The position numbers and the translations under genes are program-made. Below the pieces are notes generated by a model. It did not search any database. It was not told the origin of the DNA and worked only from the letters and a program-made list of their open reading frames with translations. A stretch of DNA of 64,000 bases from Ostrinia nubilalis (Eukaryota; Arthropoda; Insecta; Lepidoptera; Crambidae), in the NCBI RefSeq assembly GCF_963855985.1, contig NC_087099.1, forward strand, positions 5,238,001 to 5,302,000, given 5' to 3'. Positions 56,635 through 64,000 of this stretch are shown in pieces; position 1 is the first letter of the stretch; every line of letters begins with the position of its first letter.

Positions 56635-57587
56635 CTAATAATACTTACGGCATTCGTCATAAGTGACACATTTCCCTTCCTTGTTCCGGTATGTATCTTC
56701 GTTGCAAAGACACTCAGGTATGAAGCATCCAGGAGCTATGGACGGGCATGGAGGTGGTTTCTGGACATCCGTGCAAGTTCTATAGCAAACAGCAATCTTG
56801 CACTTTTCATAATACTCGCCCGCTGGGCAGTCTGAAAGAAGAATAAATTAAAACAATCTTATTATGACGTCTAGAAATACATGGAATGGGCGACAAGATT
56901 TAAGAAATAGAATAGAATTCTAAAAATAGAAATAAAAAAGATGATAACAGGTAAAAATACCAAGTGGGTGTTCGTTTAGTAAAGTAATTTACTTTTTTGG
57001 TTATTTTCGGCTTTATAGATGAGAAACTTCACATTCCAGAGAATATTTAATATTTATAACAGTTTACTTGATACAAAAGTGATTTGTGAAAAGTGACTTT
57101 GATTATATCGCTTACTTAGGAAAAAAATATTCATTACTAGCTTTCTGCCCGCGGCTTCGCCCGCGTGGAAATTTGTCTGTCACAGAAAAACTTTATCGCG
57201 CGCGTCCCTGTTTTAAAAACCGGGATAAAAACTACCTATCCTATGTCCTTTCCCGGGACTCAAACTATATCTATACCAAATTCATCAAAATCAAATGTTC
57301 AATTATTTAGGCGTGAAAGCAAGACAGACAGACAGAGCTATTTTCGCATTTATAATATTAGTATAGAAGTATAGATTTTATCACAGCTATTATCTGTTTA
57401 CCCATGTAAATTGGTTCAGCAGTTTAAGCGTGACAAGTTGACAGTTTCTTTCGCATTTATAATATTATTAGTGTGTATTAGAATTTAAAAATAACATACT
57501 TAATGGTTTAGCTTCCTCAGGCGGTGCTGAGTTGACAGCATTAATAAGTACCGCCAATAAACAAATAAATACCACACGAAATATCAT
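56635..57587 (-). CDS. Secreted TIL-type (trypsin-inhibitor-like cysteine-rich) protease inhibitor, two exons
   Basis: Exon 1 (57500-57587) encodes 29 residues: a signal peptide MIFRVVFICLLAVLINAVNS (likely cleaved after S20) and an acidic linker. It ends at a GTATGT donor. The intron (56832-57499) ends in TTATTCTTCTTTCAG. Exon 2 (56635-56831) joins in phase and adds 64 complete codons, giving 94 residues. The mature part has ten cysteines spaced C-x8-C-x4-C-x3-C-x8-C-x6-C-x4-C-x-C-x11-C-x5-C (C31 to C90), the TIL pattern. TIL proteins inhibit serine proteases extracellularly, and the reactive loop normally lies between the fifth and sixth cysteines (here PSIAPG); P1 cannot be named. The frame stops at TAG (56635-56637), but GTAAGT right after the last cysteine codon (56643-56648) could be a donor to further exons. 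The intron holds family S repeats. No homologue was checked. Confidence 0.85.
57137..57366 (-). repeat. Short interspersed repeat family S, copy 7, in the inhibitor intron
   Basis: CTAGCTTTCTGCCCGCGGCT to TTATAATATTAGTATAGA, matching 28011-28250 closely. It lies wholly within intron 1 of the inhibitor gene. Confidence 0.85.
57411..57466 (-). repeat. Short interspersed repeat family S, tail fragment
   Basis: AATTGGTTCAGCAGTTTAAG and CTTTCGCATTTATAATATTA match the end of family S. A second piece sits just outside the first copy, also in the intron. Confidence 0.65.
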
Positions 57588-57622
57588 TATGGGAGATGTG
57601 AGACGGATCACAGTAGAAAACA

Positions 57623-57654
57623 AACTAAAAAATTTACCTCATACATAATATATA
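57623..57654 (-). promoter_or_regulatory. Candidate core promoter of the inhibitor gene
   Basis: On the minus strand TATATATT (57647-57654) is followed about 28 bp later by TTAGTT (57623-57628), an initiator-like sequence. This would give a 5' UTR of about 40 bp. Spacing is plausible, but AT-rich sequence makes chance TATA motifs common. Confidence 0.3.
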
Positions 57655-57920
57655 AGTTCGTGAGTGAGAAACCATAAAATAAGATAAATAGAGTAGGTCC
57701 ACAACCACTAATTTCTGAAGTCAAAATATGCATAGGTAACTATGAAGCAGTAGACTTATTCAAGTTACAAAACTTCAACGACAACAAATGGCTGAATACG
57801 ATCCTATTGAGTAATCGTTCTATCGAAATGACCCTTGAGAATACGGATTTAGAACTGTTTTTCAATGGGACGACTTCTGAACGTCAGCGAGATCTTGACT
57901 GTCAAAATACGTGAATTATT

Positions 57921-58000
57921 AGGCCACAGGTATTTGACTGCAACCGCACCTGATGTTAAGTGAGATGCAGTCTAGGATGGTACCTACATACCTGCCCAGT
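57921..58000 (+). repeat. Dispersed repeat family B, copy 2
   Basis: TTGACTGCAACCGCACCTGA and GAGATGCAGTCTAGGATGGT; diverged match to 3886-3940. Confidence 0.6.
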
Positions 58001-58374
58001 ATGTAAGTGCCTATTCACTCTCGCCTTGAAGAAGCCCAGATTATAATGCTCGGGAAATACAGATGCTAATATTTTACGATTGAAAAACCACTGACCCTTT
58101 TCCTATTATGAGACCAACTAATGACCGTACGTAATTGTAGAGGCAAGCTTATCTATTTATGTCGATGACGTCAGGGATATAACCAATTATGCATATTTAT
58201 CAGTTCTTATCTACCACATATTACTGATGGATCGAAATATTAAATTTCGATTTAATATTTGGTTACGAACATAAACAACTTTTTATGCAACCAAGCCAAA
58301 ACCAATTAGGTATATTCAGGTAATCTATAGGATACTAAATAAATGTTGACATAAAGGAGCATTAAGATATTATC

Positions 58375-58526
58375 TTACGCCCGTATTCACAAACGATGCT
58401 TGCTTAAGTGAAGCAGCAAATCCAATGCACAGCGTTGAATAGAGCTCTGTGATTGGTTCGTGTGTCACCCTGTGTGTTCACGCGCACTGTGAGACCTCAA
58501 AGTAATGTTTATGAATACGGGCGTAA
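58375..58526. mobile_element. MITE family F2, copy 5 (best preserved)
   Basis: TTACGCCCGTATTCACAAAC at left is inverted almost exactly at right (ATGAATACGGGCGTAA). About 152 bp. TTA/TAA at the tips suggests the target. Confidence 0.85.
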
Positions 58527-59531
58527 AACTATTGGATATTAATATCTTCCTTAAGCAATGACGTAATATTATTATCGTATTAAATAAAACTATGAACAAT
58601 TATTTTGCTTCAACTTAAATCGAAAAGACCAGACTAACGATCATTCTCATTACCTCTTCGATGTATATTGCTATTAGCAAGGCATGTGCCTAATATGTAT
58701 AATGTTCACCGCAATACATACAAGATGTTAGGTACACGGTAAATACGTGTCCTGAAAACTGACTGCCTAATAACATTAGACTTTGTACCAGCTTATAGAT
58801 TAGCAGTAATATAGCTCCGTATAAAACAAGGTGGTAGAGATATTGGTAAAGATAAATAAATAAATAATTATTTGAAAGGTTTAATAGCTTTACTATTTTT
58901 ATTCGTTGGAGATGAATAGGTTAATGTCGATTTGCCGCAAAGTCGATTCGCCAATCCACACTTTACCCATTCCTTATATTTATATAGACGAATATAGACG
59001 AATTTACACCCTTACTTTTTTCGTGATGTATCGTTTTTGTGGAAAATCGACAATAAACCATTCCAAGACCCTTCACTCCCATCTTTACTGGTTGGGTTTC
59101 GTTAGAAACCAAACTGTGAGCCCGGCTAATACAGGAGTTGAGTGGTGGGAATTAAAGTGAAAATTATAGTAGGTGTAGATTTTTCTTGAAAATTATGAGC
59201 CATCGTTTCACAAATAGAACACGCGACTACTGGTCCATCCGTCACATGAAAAATACAACAAAAATATACTTACTGAAGAAGGTTTTCTGCACTGTGGTCA
59301 TTCGGACCAATTTCACTAATTGCGACCATTGAAATAAAACACTGAATGTGTAATAATTATACGCGTTTGTAACAATTGCCGGTTAATTAAACTATTAATT
59401 CAGATTAAGACGTTATTCTTAAGGGTAATTGGAGTCCCAGGACTTTAGAACTGCTATTTCTTTTGGGAGATTAAAACAATAGATAAGGCTTTAAACTAAA
59501 CTTAATTGCCTTAATCTATATCTAGTTAATT
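58527..59531. other. No recognisable gene
   Basis: AT-rich sequence. An 84-codon plus-strand frame at 58906-59160 shows no motif and no splice partner. Confidence 0.45.
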
Positions 59532-59651
59532 TAAGGCTTGGTTGCACCATCTTAATTTAACTGTGACAAACGTCAAAAATAACTCCATACAAAAAGGATC
59601 GGTTATCGTCATAGTTACCGTTAAAGTCAGCTGGTGCAACTCAGTTTCTTA
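59532..59651. mobile_element. MITE family F1, copy 5
   Basis: TTAAGGCTTGGTTGCACCAT at left and CAGCTGGTGCAACTCAG at right. The interior is shortened relative to 22061-22178. Confidence 0.75.
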
Positions 59652-60404
59652 ACGAATCTGGTTTTATTTTTATGAATAACCTAAAGATTCTTCCTATGTC
59701 ATTTACTGCTTCTTAGCAGGCAAAAGATTTAGTACTTTAAACATACTCGTACTCGTAGTTTGAGATCTTATTAATAAGTACAACGCCTGGCATTAACAAA
59801 AATCTATTAACAACAACACAAAGTAAGCTTTTAAGCTCTTTACTCCGTAATAGATTTTCTTAAAAACGGTTTTAAGCGATAAGATAGCACCAGCGTATCG
59901 GAAAATGCCGACCAAATTATAAGCCCATAGATTTCCTCTCAATGGAGATAAAAAAGAATATCCACCGTTATACTGCGACCCCGTTGACTTGAGGTCAATT
60001 TATTAGGGTATCCGATAGTGATGGAAAACTATCGATACTTCTGCTATGTACTTAGTTGATACGAAAGGGTATAAGGTTTCACACTGTACCGTGCGTGAGA
60101 TATACTCGTATGTAGCTGTGTCATACGACAGTCTCATGTGCAGAACACGCACAGATACTATAAATTACGTAACTTTTACTTGCAAAGTACATTCAAAGAA
60201 GGTGAAGAGTTTTCAGACCCAGAATTTCTATAAAATCAAGGCTAGCTAAACACATGTTAGGAAAATTGGGTCTGATTGACCAACACTAGACATCTTGTCG
60301 CGCTTGGAACTTAGAAGCGCTATAAAATACACTTAAAATATGTTCATAATTATCTCGCTACAACTCAAAGCTAACAAAAAGCTATCGAACTTATCGACAA
60401 TTAC

Positions 60405-60470
60405 CTTCTTCATGGATGTTTCAAAGAGCAACGTAACCACAGTAAGTGCAAGGTAAAATGGGTTCATCAT
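60405..60470 (-). CDS. Possible signal-peptide exon, unidentified
   Basis: On the minus strand an ATG pair at 60465-60470 opens MNPFYLALTVVTLLF and then ETSMKK, running straight into a GTAATT donor. The hydrophobic stretch resembles a secretory signal exon like exon 1 of the inhibitor gene 2.8 kb away on the same strand. No downstream cysteine-rich exon was found. The frame also extends upstream, so the start is uncertain. Confidence 0.18.
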
Positions 60471-60742
60471 ACACTTGGACCATTCCCTTTGTGGTTTGGT
60501 CGTAAAGTAAAAATTCTCATTGGCGAACCTTTCCATATTTATTACAGTCCAATAAGGTGCCGGTGTTCGGTGGAGAAAACGGTGAAGCTATTTCTGTAGA
60601 GGAATAATATTTTTGTAATATCAATAAGTACTGGTAAAGACCCAATATTAATATAAAGTATTTTCTTCCATTAAAAAGTCCTATCAGGGAATAGAACGCA
60701 GGAATCGATTGGGTATAGTCACAAACCCTCCCTATGCATCGG

Positions 60743-60926
60743 TATCATCATCATCATCATCATTTGAGCCATAGGCTTTCCCCAATGTTTTCCATGTTGA
60801 TCGATTGGTAGCGGCCTGCGCCCAGCGCTTCCCTACTACCTTTATGATGTCATCGGTCCACCTTGTGGGTGGAAGTCCCACGCAGCGATTTCCGGTACGC
60901 GGCCTCCATTCTAGAACCTTGCTGCA
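60743..60926 (-). mobile_element. RTE-like LINE 3' end
   Basis: (CAT)n tail complement, then a 17-bp deletion in the usual CTGCTGAACATAGG part, then CGATTGGTAGCGGCCTGCGC and on to CCATTCTAGAACCTTGCTGC. GCATCGGTAT before it and GCATTAGTAT after it may be a diverged TSD. Confidence 0.8.
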
Positions 60927-61771
60927 TTAGTATATCTAGTTGTAAACCATTTTAGCATTCCCAACAATAAGAATATGATTCTGTAATAAGAGTGTGTATA
61001 AGTACTCTATACAGAGACACGAAGAATTCTCACGATAACTTCGCACATAAATAAAAGAGGTTGCAATAAAAAATAAGCTGTACAGTCTGCAAAAGTTTTT
61101 GTTAGCAAAGCTTTACAATTCAAAACCTTACAAAACGTTTTCACGCCACTCCCCGCCTATTCAGACGTCCTAATTTAAAAGAAAACCTTTTCGCACTAAA
61201 AGGGGAAACTTATAACGAGTAATAAAGATACTTGGGCGCCCCCTTTCAAAACTCTCGAATAGTATCTTCCGCAGAAGGTGCTATCCAATGACGCGCCGCC
61301 TTGACTAATTGAAATGTTTTTCATAGAACGCCGTCAATGGTGAGAAAGCTTTATAAATAAAGTCGACTTTTCTTTTCCGTCTTAGTATTTACAGTACCAG
61401 TTCAACCTCTATCGCGACTCAGCATCGCTGTAATTCAGGCGGACTGTACCCAATCCACTATGGTTTTAAATCGCTCGAAACAGATTTGTTGGGGCTAATT
61501 TCCACTTCTGTAGAACGTTTTGTTGTTCGTTGAACATTCGTGTAAGGAGTTTTAACGATATAACAACTTTTGTCATTATGTTAAAGCTTGTAAGCGCTGT
61601 AATGGTTATCTTTACGTGTATCGTATTGTCTTTCTTCTTTTATTTTGTCTGAGTTAAACAACTAGTATTTTTTTTTTTTTCTTTCATGATCAGATACCTA
61701 CTCTGTTATGGCGTCAAAATTTTAATTTTAAGATTTTTATGTCTAATGTTTGTCTAATGTTAATTTATCTT
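60927..61771. other. No recognisable feature
   Basis: AT-rich sequence with a poly-T run near 61667-61680. No supported gene. Confidence 0.45.
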
Positions 61772-62008
61772 TCAGCCAAATGATATTTCACAGCTGGGAA
61801 AAGGCCTCCCTCCCCTAAGGATTTCCACAACCATGGATCCTGCGCTTCCCGCATCCAGGCACTTCTCACGACTTTCATCAGATCGTCGGTTCTCCTAGTG
61901 AGAGCCTGCCCACACTACGTCTTTCGACACATGGTCGCTACTCGAGATTTTTTCCTCTCCAACCATCAGCTCTACGAGGATACTGCCCTGCCTACTGCCA
62001 CTTAAGTG
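61772..62008 (-). mobile_element. Diverged RTE-like LINE 3' end
   Basis: CAGCTGGGAAAAGGCCTCCC, GGATTTCCACAACCATGGAT, CTTTCATCAGATCGTCGGTT and CTGCCCTGCCTACTGCCACT follow the same order as the other minus-strand LINE ends but are more diverged. It is nearer to the ACGA-tailed subfamily. Confidence 0.7.
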
Positions 62009-62118
62009 GATAATTAATTTAATTTATTCCTTTTTATTTGAAGGGATCATCAATCAATCATGGCATCTGTATTTATGTCATTGTGTATTTTTATTTAGTT
62101 CACAACATTAATCTATTT

Positions 62119-62540
62119 TCAACCGACTTCAAAAAAGGAGGAGGTTCTCAATTCGACCCGTATGTTTTTTTTTTTTTCTATGTTTGTTACGCGATAACTC
62201 CGCCAATTATGAACCGATTTGAACAAATCTTTTTTCGGCGTATAGGTAATACCTCAAGGGTGGTCCCATTTAAATTTAATAATAGAAAAAACAACCCCCA
62301 AGGGTGGAAAATTGTGGATGAACTTTTTTATACGCAATATTTCCGCCGATTATAAATCAATTTGACTGATTATTTTTTTGTTGAATAGGTATTATCAAAA
62401 GGGTGGTTTCATGCGAATTTGAAGAAAATATTTCACCCCCAAGGGTGGAAAATTGGGTATGAACTTTTTTATACGCAATATTTTTAATTTTTAGTTTTTT
62501 TTTGTGTTCACGCATTTGAAGTCGGTTTTATTTTTTTTAA
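62119..62540. repeat. ACCGACTTCA-ended repeat with internal tandem duplication
   Basis: AACCGACTTCAAAAAAGGAG at left is inverted as TTTGAAGTCGGTTTT at right. Inside, a ~165-bp unit occurs twice in tandem, each with CCCCCAAGGGTGGAAAATTG and GAACTTTTTTATACGCAATA. A 105-codon frame crosses it, but the sequence is a known-looking arthropod repeat type and not a gene. Fragments: 29104-29142 and 34412-34446. Confidence 0.75.
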
Positions 62541-62892
62541 AAGTTAATTATTAAAGTACAAAAAGAACATAGAAACCTAGCCACGTACAAAACACTACAT
62601 TTTAATTTTCATGCTTGGCAGTACTTTTTCGCCTACAACCATCGGTTCGGATAATTCCTAAGAAACCGGATCCAACGCACACCTTTTATCAGTTCAAATA
62701 AACTTATTTCCCAGGGCAAATACAATTAGAGGCACAATGTGTTTGTGGAGCATAGGTTCGAGTGGCTGAAGCAGGGTTAGCTACTGATAGTTTACTTTTT
62801 TTATCCACAACAAGGAAACTCTTATGGCGGTACGAGGCTGCTAGTGAGCTTGCTCGTTTGATACACCGTGTCCAGTCTCGAAATGTCGATAT

Positions 62893-63092
62893 AAGATCGT
62901 GTCATCCATGAAGACGCGCCCCACTATTCTTCCGCTAATGTTTGAGAGTTATTCGTACACGCTAAATTATCCATGAGTGCACACGCACACTACAATAATG
63001 ACGCTCGGATTGCTCTGATCAAACTCCCCGCACCCCGCGCTTCCCTCGACCAAAAATTGGTGAAGCGCGTCTTCGTGGATGAAACGATCTAT
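62893..63092. mobile_element. MITE sibling of the 45521-47764 transposon
   Basis: About 200 bp with ~26-bp inverted ends (AGATCGTGTCATCCATGAAG at left, inverse at right). The first ~80 bp (GAAGACGCGCCCCACTATTC to GAGTGCACACGCACACTAC) nearly match 45531-45612, so it is an internally deleted relative. The GCAGTA array is absent. Confidence 0.85.
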
Positions 63093-63156
63093 ACACGCAT
63101 TTGGCCTGCATCTCACCTGATCGAAAGTCATCACTTTCTTGATTATTTGTCATCAG

Positions 63157-63303
63157 CAGGCCGAAGGTGGAAGCGAACTTCACCCAGAATCTTCAATCAC
63201 AGAGGAACTGGCTATCTTGCCTCTAACTGCCGAAACACAACAATCTTACGTCTGCCTGCCGAAACACAACAATGCTGTTAACATAAGATGCCAAAGTGTG
63301 TAG
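63157..63303 (+). CDS. Possible terminal exon or coding remnant, unidentified
   Basis: A strong acceptor-like TTTCTTGATTATTTGTCATC followed by AG precedes 48 open codons and a TAG stop. The peptide reads QAEGGSELHPESSITEELAI, then an LPLTAETQQS-type block, and contains a near-duplicate nucleotide block CTGCCGAAACACAACAAT (63227, 63258). Protein-like composition but no recognised family. It lies between two MITEs, so a transposon-derived remnant is as likely as a host exon. Confidence 0.22.
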   Translation, partial: QAEGGSELHPESSITEELAILPLTAETQQSYVCLPKHNNAVNIRCQSV

Positions 63304-63431
63304 CTGCTGTCGTTTGTATATTAAATATGTCCACCAATTAGATACAACAGGGATGTAACAATGGCTATGAGTCATGGCTCAAATGTACCACGGGACACGA
63401 AAGTAATTATGACTTACATCAATAATGCGTT

Positions 63432-63600
63432 TAAGTTTCAACCACACCAAAGCGTGCAGATCACCATCACTGGCGCAATCAAAGGCCTATGACAGCTGGC
63501 GCGACCGCTGACAGTTCACGCGACATGTCATTTTCCTATGATCACGCCGTGATCGCGCCGGTGATGGCGATCTGCACGCGTTGGTGTAGTTGAAGGATTA
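63432..63600. mobile_element. MITE with ~50-bp TIRs and TTAA flanks
   Basis: CACACCAAAGCGTGCAGATC at left is inverted at right with few differences, extending over about 50 bp each side. TTAA occurs at both edges (63431-63434 and 63598-63601), as expected for piggyBac- or Kolobok-type targeting. GC-rich and about 165 bp, with no coding capacity. Confidence 0.8.
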
Positions 63601-63609
63601 AACATTCAC

Positions 63610-63693
63610 ATTGCGATGTGGAAGTCATTGGGGGAGGCCTATGTTCAGCATTGGACGTCCTATGGCTGAAATGATGATGATGATGATGATGAT
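63610..63693 (+). mobile_element. RTE-like LINE 3' end
   Basis: GCGATGTGGAAGTCATTGGG, GGCCTATGTTCAGCATTGGA and a long (ATG)n tail. Truncated to about 84 bp, starting just outside the preceding MITE. Confidence 0.82.
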
Positions 63694-64000
63694 TAATAAA
63701 TATAAACGTAGAGTTCACGTTTTTAACAAACTAACAAAAACTGTGAAATTCCAAAATTGGCCAGCATTTTCCCAAGTGACAACCCTGCAAGAAAACCCGA
63801 ACAAGGTTTCTTGAGCAGCCTAAACACAAACAAGGCTCTATACACTCGAGACTGTTTAGTTAGGTAAAGGCACACGTATGTAAACCGTGATGGATTTGCT
63901 GCGATCAGCAAGTTTGTGGATCCAAGGACAAGAGGTTCGGGATTAAAATAATATGTTTTGTGAACGATCCTGGGTCATGAAGATGCCGTAGATGAAGATA
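63694..64000. other. No recognisable feature
   Basis: Short overlapping frames on both strands only. The window ends here. Confidence 0.5.

Noticed and set aside
62038..62355. 105-codon open frame as a gene
   Set aside because: It lies mainly in the ACCGACTTCA-ended repeat with internal tandem units and poly-T.
62973..63281. 102-codon open frame as a gene
   Set aside because: It runs through the right half of a MITE and on into flanking sequence. The MITE part is non-coding in its longer relative.
63288..63330. MPKCVAAVVC-like start as a second THAP domain
   Set aside because: The cysteine spacing (C-x5-C) does not fit THAP C-x4-C, and no following conserved block or TIR context was found.

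Overview
This window looks like intergenic and intronic chromatin of a lepidopteran (moth or butterfly) nuclear genome. The evidence is AT-rich sequence, no bacterial gene structure, one small spliced secreted-protein gene, and dozens of interspersed repeats of kinds I associate with Lepidoptera: RTE-like LINE 3' ends with (ATG)n tails, short repeats ending in a TTATAATATTAGTATAGA-like tail, and several TIR/MITE families. The order-level call rests on recognition and no database search was possible.

Host genes are sparse. The only one I can defend is a two-exon minus-strand gene at 56635-57587. It encodes a 94-residue secreted, ten-cysteine TIL-type protease inhibitor with a signal-peptide exon, a 668-bp intron and canonical splice sites. 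Other exon-like pieces with plausible splice signals (6237-7852 minus, 7325-7411 plus, 33791-33835 minus, 60405-60470 minus, 63157-63303 plus) are unidentified and given low confidence.

The rest is mostly transposable elements. 0.8-3.5 kb: a TA-flanked TIR transposon with a repeated subterminal motif, carrying a nested decayed RTE-like LINE. 6-14 kb: MITEs, tandem and foldback elements and LINE ends. 17-24 kb: LINE ends with clear target-site duplications (TSDs), one with an inverted 5' part, a MITE inside another MITE, a GT microsatellite and a CR1/Jockey-like LINE fragment. 24-37 kb: sparser, with short repeats, a CpG-rich patch and a 386-bp LINE end with a TSD. 37.37-37.99 kb: a 619-bp P-superfamily-like miniature element with an 8-bp TSD and a remnant THAP start. 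41.05-45.43 kb: an intact Ty3/gypsy LTR retrotransposon with identical 153-bp LTRs, a 5-bp TSD and one 1318-codon gag-pol frame. 45.5-47.8 kb: a second TIR element with dense GCAGTA repeats and a nested LINE; a short sibling lies at 62.9 kb. 48-64 kb: more MITEs, LINE ends and the inhibitor gene.

There is no operon-like cooperation here. What the window records is layered insertion: LINEs into MITEs and DNA transposons, MITEs into MITEs, and short repeats into the intron of the inhibitor gene. The youngest visible event is the LTR retrotransposon. The most interesting structures are the THAP/P-like miniature, the two TIR transposons with subterminal motif arrays, the twin-primed LINE at 17.3 kb, and the small protease-inhibitor gene.
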